From: Nissabacter sp. SGAir0207
GTDB lineage: Bacteria; Pseudomonadota; Gammaproteobacteria; Enterobacterales; Enterobacteriaceae
Direction: 5' to 3'
NCBI RefSeq assembly: GCF_005491205.1
Contig: NZ_CP028035.1
Span: forward strand, 1,054,001-1,118,000
DNA length: 64,000 nt
The notes under the pieces were generated by a model, which did no database searches, was not told where the DNA came from, and saw only the letters and a program-made list of their open reading frames with translations. Shown here piece after piece: positions 10,561-18,522 of this stretch. The translations under genes and the position numbers were made by a program. Within the stretch, counting starts at the first letter, position 1. Each line of letters starts with the position of its first letter.

Positions 10561-11082
10561 ATGCAACTAGAGACTGCCCGACTGATCCTCTCCCCGCTGA
10601 CCGAACGCGACTGGCCGCTGTTCCAACAGCTGCAACAGAACCCGCAGGTGATGGCATTTGTCGCTGACCGCCGCGACGAGACGGAGGTGCGCCAACACTT
10701 TGAGTCGCGGCTGCCAGCCTGGAACAAAGAGAGCCACCACTGGCTCTGTCTGGTGATCCGGCTGCGCAAAACCGGCGAGGCCATTGGCGTCACCGGTTTT
10801 ATGCCGGAGTGGGCGCCGTACCGTCAGGCGGAGATAGGCTATATGCTGCTGCCCGCCTTCCAAGGGCAGGGCTACGCCACCGAGTCGCTGAATGCGGTGT
10901 GTGATTACGCCTTTGAGCTGGGCTTCCATCGTTTGAAAGCGCTGGTGGTCGAAGGGAACCGCGCTTCGCGCCGGGTGCTGGAGAAGTGCGGCTTTGCGTG
11001 GGAAGGCACGCTGCGTGATAACTACCTGCTGGGCGGTGAATGGGAAAATGATTGGCTGCTGGCGCGCATTGCGCCTGAATAA
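10561..11082 (+). CDS. GNAT family N-acetyltransferase (RimJ/RimL type)
   Basis: A 173-residue acetyltransferase. The start ETARLILSPLTERDW is typical of the RimJ/RimL-like subfamily (Acetyltransf_3). The acetyl-CoA-binding motif A lies around IGYMLLPAFQGQGYATESLNAVCDYAF, and the following GNRASRRVLEKCGFAWEGTLRD is the classic motif B end. The target, whether a protein N terminus or a small molecule, cannot be told. ATG 10561 is chosen because GGAGA lies 7 bp upstream; an in-frame ATG at 10537 adds eight residues not seen in the family. Confidence 0.8.
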   Translation: MQLETARLILSPLTERDWPLFQQLQQNPQVMAFVADRRDETEVRQHFESRLPAWNKESHHWLCLVIRLRKTGEAIGVTGFMPEWAPYRQAEIGYMLLPAFQGQGYATESLNAVCDYAFELGFHRLKALVVEGNRASRRVLEKCGFAWEGTLRDNYLLGGEWENDWLLARIAPE

Positions 11083-11187
11083 TCGGCCATAAACGATAAA
11101 AATTTTTTATCAAAAAGTAATGTGATTGTAAAAAGTGGCTTGCCAGCGCCTCGACAGGCGATTTTTGCTGCGATATGGTCAGGTTTC

Positions 11188-11230
11188 GGCCGCATGAGTG
11201 CGGCCCACGTCGCTCGGACGGTCCGGGCGC
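11188..11230 (+). other. tandem hairpins in the alaC leader
   Basis: GGCCGC-ATGAGT-GCGGCC at 11188-11205 is a perfect 6-bp stem, closely followed by a second GC-rich dyad around CGGACGGTCCG. They lie 20-60 bp before alaC. No T-run follows, so they are not simple terminators; they may shape the leader mRNA. Confidence 0.35.
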
Positions 11231-11249
11231 CTACGTACAAGAGGAAATC

Positions 11250-12485
11250 ATGGCTGAATCCCGCGCATTACGCCGTTTTACCCGTATTGATCGCCTTCCC
11301 CCCTACGTCTTCAACATCACCGCTGAACTGAAAATGGCGGCGCGCCGCCGTGGTGAAGACATCATCGACTTCAGCATGGGCAACCCGGATGGCGCCACGC
11401 CGCCGCATATTGTGGAGAAGCTCTGCACCGTCGCCCAGCGTGATGACACCCACGGCTACTCCACCTCGCGCGGCATCCCACGCCTGCGCCGCGCCATCTC
11501 CCGCTGGTACGCCGACCGCTATCAGGTGGAGATTGACCCGGAGAGTGAGGCGATCGTCACTATCGGCTCGAAAGAGGGGCTGGCGCACCTGATGCTGGCG
11601 ACGCTGGATCACGGCGACACCGTGCTGGTGCCGAACCCGAGCTACCCGATCCATATCTATGGCGCGGTGATTGCTGGCGCGCAGGTGCGATCGGTGCCGC
11701 TGACTGAGGGCGTGGACTTCTTTGGCGAGCTGGAGAGGGCGATCCGCGAGTCGATTCCGCGCCCCAAAATGATGATCCTCGGCTTCCCCTCCAACCCGAC
11801 CGCGCAGTGCGTGGAGCTGGATTTCTTTGAGCGGGTGGTGGCGCTGGCGAAACAGTATGACGTGCTGGTGGTGCATGATCTGGCCTATGCCGATATCGTC
11901 TACGATGGCTGGACGGCTCCCTCGATCATGCAGGTGCCGGGCGCGAAGGATATTGCGGTGGAGTTCTTCACCCTCTCCAAAAGCTACAACATGGCGGGCT
12001 GGCGGGTCGGCTTTATGGTGGGCAACCCAGAGCTGGTGAGCGCGCTGGCGCGCATCAAGAGCTACCATGACTACGGCACCTTTACGCCGCTTCAGGTGGC
12101 GGCGATCGCCGCGCTGGAGGGAGACCAACAGTGCGTGCGGGACATTGCCGAGCAGTACCGCCAGCGGCGCAATGTACTGGTGCGTGGGCTGCATGAGGCG
12201 GGCTGGATGGTCGAGAACCCCAAGGCGTCGATGTATGTCTGGGCGAAAATTCCCGAACCCTATGCCCACCTGGGGTCACTGGAGTTCGCGAAAAAGCTGC
12301 TGGCGGAGGCCAAGGTGTGCGTCTCGCCCGGCATTGGCTTTGGTGACTATGGCGATACCCACGTGCGCTTTGCCCTGATCGAGAATCAGGATCGCATCCG
12401 CCAGGCGGTGCGCGGCATCAAGGCGATGTTCCGAGCAGATGGTCTGCTGCCAGCCACCCGCCACACCGAGGGTACCAAACCCTGA
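11250..12485 (+). CDS. alaC: alanine transaminase AlaC
   Basis: A 411-residue class I/II PLP aminotransferase (E. coli AlaC 412). It makes L-alanine from pyruvate using glutamate. The PLP lysine is Lys244 in TLSKSYNMAGWR; the phosphate-binding and ring-stacking residues are in the conserved VLVPNPSYPIH and GFPSNPTAQ segments, and the C-terminal arginine is in HVRFALIEN. The ATG at 11250 has GAGGAAATC just upstream and starts MAESRALRRFTRIDRLPPYVF, as in relatives. Neighbours (ypdBA upstream, convergent ypdK downstream) are those found in E. coli, so orthology is firm. Confidence 0.95.
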   Translation: MAESRALRRFTRIDRLPPYVFNITAELKMAARRRGEDIIDFSMGNPDGATPPHIVEKLCTVAQRDDTHGYSTSRGIPRLRRAISRWYADRYQVEIDPESEAIVTIGSKEGLAHLMLATLDHGDTVLVPNPSYPIHIYGAVIAGAQVRSVPLTEGVDFFGELERAIRESIPRPKMMILGFPSNPTAQCVELDFFERVVALAKQYDVLVVHDLAYADIVYDGWTAPSIMQVPGAKDIAVEFFTLSKSYNMAGWRVGFMVGNPELVSALARIKSYHDYGTFTPLQVAAIAALEGDQQCVRDIAEQYRQRRNVLVRGLHEAGWMVENPKASMYVWAKIPEPYAHLGSLEFAKKLLAEAKVCVSPGIGFGDYGDTHVRFALIENQDRIRQAVRGIKAMFRADGLLPATRHTEGTKP

Positions 12486-12492
12486 TGCCATC

Positions 12493-12512
12493 GGGGGCGG
12501 CACGCCGCCCCC
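12493..12512. terminator. GC-rich hairpin between alaC and ypdK
   Basis: GGGGGCGG-CACG-CCGCCCCC is a perfect 8-bp stem in the convergent gap after both stop codons. There is no T-run on either strand, so termination would be weak or factor-assisted. Confidence 0.5.
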
Positions 12513-12519
12513 AGCCTCT

Positions 12520-12594
12520 CTACTCAAGCAGCATGATGAAGGTGCCCAACCACAGCGCCATCATAAAAGAGAGGCCCATAAACAGATATTTCAC
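12520..12594 (-). CDS. ypdK: small membrane peptide YpdK
   Basis: A 24-residue reading frame with GTG start (12594) and TAG stop. The product begins KYLFMGLSFM and is almost entirely one hydrophobic helix. It closely resembles E. coli YpdK (23 residues, beginning MKYFFMGISFM) and lies in the same place, convergent with alaC. The start is supported by AGGAG 8 bp upstream. YpdK is an inner-membrane small protein of unknown function. Short frames like this are usually missed in automated annotation. Confidence 0.85.
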   Translation of the reverse strand: MKYLFMGLSFMMALWLGTFIMLLE

Positions 12595-12639
12595 ATCTCA
12601 CTCCTGAATACACGCCGGCCACCTGGGTTACGGCGCATC

Positions 12640-12663
12640 AAAAAAAAACAGCCGGTCAGGCTG
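12640..12663 (-). terminator. intrinsic terminator on minus strand downstream of a small membrane ORF
   Basis: On the minus strand CAGCC-TGACC-GGCTG is followed by nine T residues. It lies 54 bp after the stop of the small frame at 12717-12794, supporting transcription through that frame, and it separates that unit from ypdK. Confidence 0.75.
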
Positions 12664-12716
12664 CGACGACCCTGAACCTCCCACTGATCCTGCCGCTCTG
12701 CGCAGCGCGCGAGGGG

Positions 12717-12794
12717 TTATATCAGGGAGAAGATCACAGCCCAAAACAGAATACAAAAGGTAAAAATGCACAGCCAGGTCAGGCGACGACTCAT
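12717..12794 (-). CDS. putative 25-residue single-pass membrane peptide
   Basis: A short frame (ATG 12794, or ATG 12797 just before it) encodes a peptide that starts MSRRLTW and continues as one hydrophobic helix ending near LFWAVIFSLI. The arrangement of two positive residues followed by a ~20-residue membrane segment with an LFW motif resembles enterobacterial mini-proteins such as YmiA, but I do not claim orthology. Support comes from a good intrinsic terminator just downstream on the same strand. The ribosome-binding site is weak (AGCAAGATAATC), and the frame stays open far upstream, so the start is uncertain. Confidence 0.45.
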   Translation of the reverse strand: MSRRLTWLCIFTFCILFWAVIFSLI

Positions 12795-12797
12795 CAT

Positions 12798-13240
12798 GTT
12801 GATTATCTTGCTGAGAGCGGATGCAGTGAGTATCGGCCGTGCCACCCGAAACTTTAGCGCCCTCACAAAAAAGCAAAAGATTAGCGTTTCTGGATGGATC
12901 ACCAGTCCATTTATAGAAAAAATATAGTTATGATTGTGACTTATTAGCTTGGTTAAAGCTTTTAACATCTGAAAATTTGGGATAACCGTTGGTTTTTCAA
13001 CAGTTGTTAGCGCAAAAGGGTTTAGAACATAGACAAACTATTATGAATTTTAATTAAAACTACTCTGCCGATCTGTATAAAATAGAGCGCTCTTATGGTG
13101 GTTCCCGACATTGGGAAAAAATTTCAGGCAGGTTGAGGGTCGGATTTCCCTGAATCACCATGAAATTTTTTAATCCTTACACTGCTAAATGGGAGTGGGT
13201 GGACAGGATGGCAGGCAGAAATCCCATTTTCCGTTTACGC
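12798..13240. other. AT-rich intergenic DNA at the left of the accessory segment
   Basis: No convincing gene is seen. The base composition changes sharply here from the GC-rich backbone to AT-rich DNA. The segment joins the small membrane ORF to the decayed phage-type ORF. Promoters for the leftward unit are presumably here but none stands out. Confidence 0.6.
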
Positions 13241-13488
13241 TTAAAAGGTTACCACGCTGGCCTCGGCTGGCAGCGGGCCTGATGCAGCAGTGTATCCCTT
13301 CACCATGGAAAAAGTAGTGGTTCAGTGAGGCAGTACCGAACAAACGCCGCACCAAAAATCAGTGCCGGGTTCGCCCACAAAAAAACTGATAATGGTTTTG
13401 CAGGCTGGGGTAGCAATGTCAACACAATGGTCACCGCTTGCGTTATTTCCCAACGCCCGCGTGACGCTTTTTTATGAGTGAGGTACAT
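13241..13488 (-). pseudogene. remnant of an Ash/Icd-like (P4-type phage satellite) ORF
   Basis: On the minus strand one short frame (13488-13300) includes PQPAKPLSVFLWANPA and ends FVRYCLTEPLLFPW. A second, shifted frame starting at 13306 continues with MVKGYTAASGPLPAEASVV and stops at 13241. Read together, these match from memory the recurring leader-type segment of Ash/Icd-like proteins encoded by P4-like satellites and related prophages, broken by a frameshift. The functional body of such proteins is missing. I regard this as a fragment of a former mobile element; it could also be a surviving piece of a regulatory leader RNA. Confidence 0.35.
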
Positions 13489-13675
13489 GAATAATTTTTA
13501 CTTCATCTGTCAGCATTGTGGAGGTGAAGATTTTGAGTCTTTGGACCAATCTAAAGTTTCTGGTACATCTCCTGTCTATGTATGTTGTGACTGCGGTCAT
13601 GCAGTAACTCAAGAGGATATTCAAAAGTTTCATCATCTTATCCATGATGAAAGTATTAGTTGGCTGGCGGACTAA
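13487..13675 (+). CDS. small zinc-ribbon protein (ECs_2282-like)
   Basis: A 62-residue protein with two CxxC knuckles, CQHC near residue 9 and CCDC near residue 34, each followed by a glycine or histidine, typical of a rubredoxin-type zinc ribbon. The rest (TQEDIQKFHHLIHDE) is a short helix. Small putative zinc-binding proteins of this layout occur in enterobacterial accessory regions; the function is not known. The ATG at 13487 follows GTGAGG with a short spacer; a GTG at 13478 is an alternative. It lies in the AT-rich segment, divergent from the decayed Ash-like frame. Confidence 0.6.
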   Translation: MNNFYFICQHCGGEDFESLDQSKVSGTSPVYVCCDCGHAVTQEDIQKFHHLIHDESISWLAD

Positions 13676-14158
13676 ATCCAGCGGCAATAACAGCCCAAGC
13701 TATTTGCGCGTTATTCATTCAACCTGTTGCCTTGCAGGGATGTGCACTCCTCTTTCGTCACACATTATTTCTCTATACCACCGGGGGTTGCCGCCATCAC
13801 ATGGTTGGGTAACCCTCCGCTATTCTCCCTATCTTTAATGCACCTATTAACCCTGTTTTTATTCTGGTTAACTACCTACCAGTAAAACTGTTCTTTTTTC
13901 CGCTGTCTATTGCTGCTAATAATGAACACTATATTTAAAATGGACGTATTAATTTCTCCAAATGATATCAGAGATAAACCGGTTTTTACTGAAATGTCGT
14001 TAAATATTGGGATGGTATCGGTTCACGCGTGCATTTCTGCCCGAATATGACGAGAAACCTTGTTGAACAGGTGGGGCCAGTAAATAGGGCCTGACTGTGC
14101 ATAGCGTCAGGCCCTATTGCAGAGCGAGAGAAGCCATGTCAGCTTCTCCAGCACGTGC
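13676..14158. other. non-coding AT-rich spacer
   Basis: No supported gene. Short open frames here lack ribosome sites and family resemblance. The segment contains the long inverted repeat described separately at 14083-14118. Confidence 0.55.
14083..14118. repeat. 13-bp perfect inverted repeat downstream of the gtrII-like gene
   Basis: AATAGGGCCTGAC and GTCAGGCCCTATT flank a 10-nt loop. It lies 41 bp after the stop of the glucosyltransferase gene (minus strand). The stem would make a strong RNA hairpin and probably stops or protects that transcript, although only a very short T-run follows. Confidence 0.8.
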
Positions 14159-15613
14159 TTACCGGTTATAGGGACTCAACACCGGGCCAATCTTCACGAT
14201 GACCACGCCCTGTTTCATTGCTACGGCATTGCGGTTAGGCCATGACGCCATGTCTGTGCCGTCAGCGATAGCCCGATCAACCTGCTCAGGTGAGGGGCGC
14301 AGGAAATCGGCAATGTTGCTGATCTTAAAATAGTTATAGATACGATTATTATTGCCGCCATCCCAACGGAAGAATGATGCGCCAAAGGTATCAGCCCTGG
14401 GCAGTTTCCAGATGTTTTTAGGCTCATAGGCACCATAGAAAAAGACCGGGTTTTTATCAATATCGAACTGTGGATACTTCTGGTAGATCGTATCCAGCAT
14501 CATTTTTGCCGCATGTTCATCGCTGGCCCGAGCCATGTAATCACTATAGAACAGTTGGTTAGAAGCCGCAGAGCCGCAGGCAAGCAGAATGGCGCATACA
14601 GCTATGCCCAAGGTTTTACTGCGCAGGGCCATAATAGCCAGCGTAATTAATCCGGCAAACACCGCAGGCAGTTGCGTCATGGTGCGCGGTGGCAGATAGG
14701 AACCCAACAGCACATTCAGGATAAAAGGCGACGCCAAAGCCGCCAGGGAGAACAGGGTGATATAAAACGCTCTCCGGCCTGACCAGAAGGAGGCCAGGAT
14801 AATTATCACAAAGGCGAGCAGGGTAACGGAGAACATGCGCAGCCCATAGGGGGCTGGTGCTGAGAAATAGTTGGCAATCAGGTACAGGACTTCATGCACG
14901 ATGGTGTGGGTATCATGCTTGCCCCAGCCTATCATGGCGGACAGGTAACTTGAGGCGGAGGTGTGATAGAGCGCGATAAGGAATTTAGTGATTAGGCTGT
15001 TAAAGACCAGTGACACGCCTACCAGCACGATATAGAGAGCAATCTGTTTAAAGCACGCTTTGGGCGTAATCTCATTACGATAAAAATCAAACGCCATTCG
15101 GATACAGATCAGCGATGCGCCAATCAGGAATAGGGATTGATAAACCGAAAGGGTAACGATAGTCAGCGCCACAAAAGCGGCAGCGTTTTTAATACCGCCT
15201 TTGCCTGCAAAATGCATCGACGCCGCACAGCTCAAGATCGCCAGCGCCACTGTTTCCGCCTGATTTTGGAACTCGAACTGATAAGCCAGCTGCGGGAGGG
15301 CAGCAATCAGAACGGAGAAAAAGATCGCATGCAGCGTATCCAATCTCAGATAACGGCAGATCACGACGGAGGCAAAAGACATCAGAATCAGTGCCAATGC
15401 CAGGGTGAAAAAAGGGGCATAGGGTTCAGGAAAAATGAATTCACGCAACAATGCATGGCCCCACCGGCCGGTAGTCAGGGTGGCCATAACGTTATCGGTA
15501 TTTTCCTCGTCGATAGAGAGGGTGAAATGGGTCAGCTCAAACCCATAAACCAGAATATAGGAGAGAATAGCCGCGAAAAATGTGTACCAGGTCGCCCGGT
15601 CAAGCTTGTTCAT
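14159..15613 (-). CDS. GtrII-like membrane glucosyltransferase (serotype conversion type)
   Basis: A 484-residue polytopic membrane protein with about ten hydrophobic segments and a hydrophilic C-terminal periplasmic part. The N-terminal acidic loop FTLSIDEENTDNV followed by TTGRWGHALL corresponds to the acidic-plus-GRW motif of the GtrII family (glucosyl transferase II), which moves glucose from undecaprenyl-P-glucose to O-antigen. In phages such genes follow gtrA (flippase) and gtrB (bactoprenol glucosyltransferase). Neither is present upstream here, so the protein must use another lipid-linked sugar donor or is an orphan. Location beside argW, a known integration site of gtr-carrying phages in E. 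coli, supports phage origin. Composition is more AT-rich than neighbours. A general polysaccharide-modifying role is the safe reading. Confidence 0.65.
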   Translation of the reverse strand: MNKLDRATWYTFFAAILSYILVYGFELTHFTLSIDEENTDNVMATLTTGRWGHALLREFIFPEPYAPFFTLALALILMSFASVVICRYLRLDTLHAIFFSVLIAALPQLAYQFEFQNQAETVALAILSCAASMHFAGKGGIKNAAAFVALTIVTLSVYQSLFLIGASLICIRMAFDFYRNEITPKACFKQIALYIVLVGVSLVFNSLITKFLIALYHTSASSYLSAMIGWGKHDTHTIVHEVLYLIANYFSAPAPYGLRMFSVTLLAFVIIILASFWSGRRAFYITLFSLAALASPFILNVLLGSYLPPRTMTQLPAVFAGLITLAIMALRSKTLGIAVCAILLACGSAASNQLFYSDYMARASDEHAAKMMLDTIYQKYPQFDIDKNPVFFYGAYEPKNIWKLPRADTFGASFFRWDGGNNNRIYNYFKISNIADFLRPSPEQVDRAIADGTDMASWPNRNAVAMKQGVVIVKIGPVLSPYNR

Positions 15614-16460
15614 ATTTTATCCATGCACTGAAGTTATCAAATTAATAAGAATTTTCTGATGCTCTGCTTATAAAGATTTTTGTGATGACCCTACTGGTCA
15701 TTGCTAAGTGCCATACCCTAACCAGTTAACATCTTGAACATCTGAGGCTGACCAGATAGTTATCATACTGATTTTATTGGATTAGCTTTATGGCAATGCC
15801 TTAGCAGGTTGAAAATCGACATCTTATTGTAAGCAATGAGTAAAAAAATGGTGAAAAATTGTCGCCGTTTTGCATTTACCCAAAGAAGGGGGACACTGTC
15901 AATGAGACGTGAAGCCTGAGTGGCAACGATCTGAGTGTCGGGGAGGAGAGTTAGCTATTCTCCGATTGCAAGGAGAGGCATTAGGGCCGCAGTGTGAGGA
16001 TGGGAACCCACACCATCCACCAGCCTATTATTGATGAGGGGAGTAAATACCTACTTAAATGAGCAATCCCTATCAGCTTTAAAGCTTTATAAGGACGCTG
16101 TTATCTCGCGACTTTTACACGGCATATTTGATTATGGATGGATTGGACGGATAAAAATAAGGGTAAAAGAATCGACTTGAAAGGATTAAACATCACTTTT
16201 TATCTACAACATTAATTTTTTCATCGAGTTAATTAAGAGGTTTGTGCCGGGCTTAACAACATTAGAAAAAGAGAGTGTTCAGATAAATAATGAGTTTTTT
16301 TATAAACAGGAGAAAGTTGGGAATGGTTCCCCACTCAATTGGCGCTTGAAAGGCGCAGTAAGGGTTTCAGGCGTTGCAGTAGATAATGGCGACATGCTTT
16401 AAAGCTAAAGTACACAGTGAGAGCAGAAACAGATAGAGAAGCAGGTAGGCAGTAACTAAG
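15614..16460. other. 850-bp non-coding AT-rich DNA abutting the 3' end of tRNA-Arg
   Basis: No integrase or other gene is visible on either strand. The DNA includes the upstream region of the gtrII-like gene and a GC-richer patch at about 15930-16030 with local dyads (GGAGAG...TTCTCC and GTGTG...CACAC). I could not find a second copy of the tRNA 3' end that would mark an att site. Confidence 0.6.
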
Positions 16461-16535
16461 TGGCGTCCCCTGCAGGAATCGAACCTGCAACTAGCCCTTA
16501 GGAGGGGCTCGTTATATCCATTTAACTAAGGGGAC
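16461..16535 (-). tRNA. argW: tRNA-Arg(CCU)
   Basis: On the minus strand the gene starts GTCCCCTTAGTTAAATGG and ends with GGGGACG plus encoded CCA. The acceptor stem GTCCCC/GGGGAC pairs fully, the T-loop GGTTCGATTCC is intact, and the anticodon loop CTCCTAA gives CCU. It is nearly identical to E. coli argW, sits next to yfdC as in E. coli, and its 3' end faces the AT-rich accessory segment, as expected for a phage attachment site. Confidence 0.97.
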
Positions 16536-16677
16536 AACCGGACAGCGTGGGGCCGTCCGGCGGGCATTATACCCATTTTTTGCTGGTGTATAAGCGTTGG
16601 TCGGTGCGTTTGCTTATTCCCTCGCCACTTTTGGGCGCGGGGGGCGCGCTGGCCCGTGCACGTTACCGCTGCTTCTC

Positions 16678-17601
16678 TTACTCTTTTTCGCGCTTTTTCT
16701 GCTCCGCCTTGGCTTTGGCCTTGGCTTCCGTGCTCATGTCATTGCGGATCTGTGCATGGCTGATCATGGCGAAGATAAAGGTGCCGCCGATGATGTTGCC
16801 AAGCAGTACCGGGATGGCGAAGGGGAAGAAGAACTCGTACCACGGGATCACGCCAGCGAACACCAGATAGAGAATCTCCACCGAACCCACCACGATATGC
16901 GTCAGGTCGCCAATCCCCACCAGATAGGTCATCAGCACGATGATCCATAGCTTGGCGGCCCCGGCGGAGGGGAACATCCAGACCATGGTGGCAATCAGCC
17001 AGCCAGAGAGGATGCCCTTGGTAAACATCTCCCCGGCACTGTTCTGCATCACCTCCTCACTGACGGCAATAAAGGCACGGTTGAGCGGCTCATCAAAGAC
17101 GGGCAGGTAGTGGAAGGCCAGCGCCGCACAGGCACCGCCAATCAGGTTGCCGAGTAGCACCCAGCCCCAGAGCCGGAACAGCATCCCCAGGTTGTTGAGC
17201 GTCGGCTTGTGCATCACCGGCAGCACCGCCGTCACGGTGTTCTCGGTAAACAGCTGCTGGCGCGCCATGATGACGATGATAAAGCCAACGGTGTAACCGA
17301 GGTTCTCCAGGAAAAAGCGCGCCGGGGTGTCGGGCAGCTCGGCGTGCACAATCCCCTTCGCCAGCAAGGAGGCGGCAATCGACAGGCCCGCGGCAATCGC
17401 TGACCAGAGCAGCGCCATGCTGTCACGCTCCAGCTCCTTCTCTCCCTCCATGCGGATCTGCTCGTGGATCGCTGCCGCCCGTGACGGCAGGTTCTCCTCA
17501 TCCACCTCTATCTCGGTGCCTTGCTCCTCCTCTTCACTGTCCACGTTCTGCTCATCATCAGGCTCGCCATGCTGGCGTGGGTTATTTTTTTGCTGCGTCA
17601 T
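16678..17601 (-). CDS. yfdC: formate/nitrite transporter family protein YfdC
   Basis: A 307-residue FNT-family inner-membrane protein (E. coli YfdC 310). An acidic cytoplasmic N-terminal stretch (residues ~15-45, many Glu/Asp) precedes six hydrophobic segments with FNT features such as the GNLIGG re-entrant segments, and the protein ends in a charged KAKAKAEQKKREKE tail. FNT proteins are pentameric channels for small monovalent anions; the substrate of YfdC is not established, though it has been linked to surfactant sensitivity. MTQQKN at 17601 is used as the start; an ATG at 17613 would add four residues, and neither has a strong ribosome site. The gene adjoins argW. Confidence 0.92.
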   Translation of the reverse strand: MTQQKNNPRQHGEPDDEQNVDSEEEEQGTEIEVDEENLPSRAAAIHEQIRMEGEKELERDSMALLWSAIAAGLSIAASLLAKGIVHAELPDTPARFFLENLGYTVGFIIVIMARQQLFTENTVTAVLPVMHKPTLNNLGMLFRLWGWVLLGNLIGGACAALAFHYLPVFDEPLNRAFIAVSEEVMQNSAGEMFTKGILSGWLIATMVWMFPSAGAAKLWIIVLMTYLVGIGDLTHIVVGSVEILYLVFAGVIPWYEFFFPFAIPVLLGNIIGGTFIFAMISHAQIRNDMSTEAKAKAKAEQKKREKE

Positions 17602-17895
17602 AAAGGTTCCCATAAGGTGAAATGCCCGCCTGACCGGCGGGTGAAAGGGCAGGGCGCAGGCCCTGTGGCTTAAGCATAGGTGATTTCACAAACGGTGCTG
17701 GGGCGGTGCATAAAGCGTTACCAGAATTAATAAAAAAAGTAACAGGATCTTAACTTTGAGGAAAAACTCACCATTGTGGGCAAGATTGGATGGAATCGGT
17801 TCTGACTGATAGGCAAACCCTGCCAAGGCAGGCTACGAGCGCCTTGCGGCTTGTGCTATGATTCGCGCTCCCAAAAAAAGAGGCGAGTTTTCCCA

Positions 17896-18522
17896 ATGCT
17901 TGAAGCCGTGCAACTGAGCTGCGTCCGTGATGAGCGGAGCCTGTTCAGTCAACTGAGTTTTAACATTACCGCAGGCGAGATCGTTCAGGTTGAAGGCCAG
18001 AACGGCGCCGGGAAGACCACGCTGTTACGGATTATGGCCGGGCTGGCGCAGCCGGAGAGCGGCGAAGTGCGCTGGCAAGGTGAACCGGTACGCAAGGCGC
18101 GTGACACCTTCCACCGCCAGATGCTGTTCCTTGGCCACCAGCCGGGCGTGAAGTCACTGCTGACCCCTTTTGAGAACCTGGCGTTCTATCAGTCGGCGAT
18201 AGGTAAACCGGATCACCCGGCGATCTGGCAGGCGCTGGAGCAGGTGGGGCTGCTGGGCTATGAGGAGGTGCCGGTGGCGCAACTCTCGGCTGGCCAGCAG
18301 CGTCGGGTGGCACTGGCGCGGTTGTGGCTGAGTCAGGCCACGCTATGGGTGCTGGATGAGCCGCTGACCGCCATCGACCGTCAGGGCGTGGCCTCGCTGG
18401 TGGCGCTGTTTGAGCGGCAGGCGGCGCGCGGTGGCATGGTGCTGCTCACCACCCATCAGGATCTGCCGGGCGTGCGGCAGGCCGTGCGCAGCATCCGCCT
18501 GACCCAGACGGAGCCTGCATGA
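17896..18522 (+). CDS. ccmA: heme exporter ATP-binding protein CcmA
   Basis: A 208-residue ABC ATPase, first gene of the cytochrome c maturation (System I) operon. Walker A is GQNGAGKTT, the signature is [15 protein letters not shown], and Walker B ends LWVLDEP. With CcmB, CcmC and CcmD it forms the complex that uses ATP hydrolysis to release holo-CcmE carrying covalently bound heme. The ATG at 17896 matches the family start MLEAVQLSC; a longer upstream frame lacks conservation. Stop overlaps ccmB by 4 bp, so translation is coupled. Confidence 0.96.
   Translation: MLEAVQLSCVRDERSLFSQLSFNITAGEIVQVEGQNGAGKTTLLRIMAGLAQPESGEVRWQGEPVRKARDTFHRQMLFLGHQPGVKSLLTPFENLAFYQSAIGKPDHPAIWQALEQVGLLGYEEVPVAQLSAGQQRRVALARLWLSQATLWVLDEPLTAIDRQGVASLVALFERQAARGGMVLLTTHQDLPGVRQAVRSIRLTQTEPA

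Noticed and set aside
11095..11112. GATAAAAATTTTTTATC dyad after the GNAT gene as an intrinsic terminator
   Set aside because: The stem is only A-T pairs and would be too weak to call.
13644..13838. Possible 64-residue + strand ORF after the zinc-ribbon gene
   Set aside because: No ribosome site, composition unlike a protein, and it overlaps the real gene's end.
16461..16480. Search for a second copy of the tRNA-Arg 3' end as an att repeat in 12.5-16.4 kb
   Set aside because: No convincing direct repeat was seen by eye, so no att site is reported.
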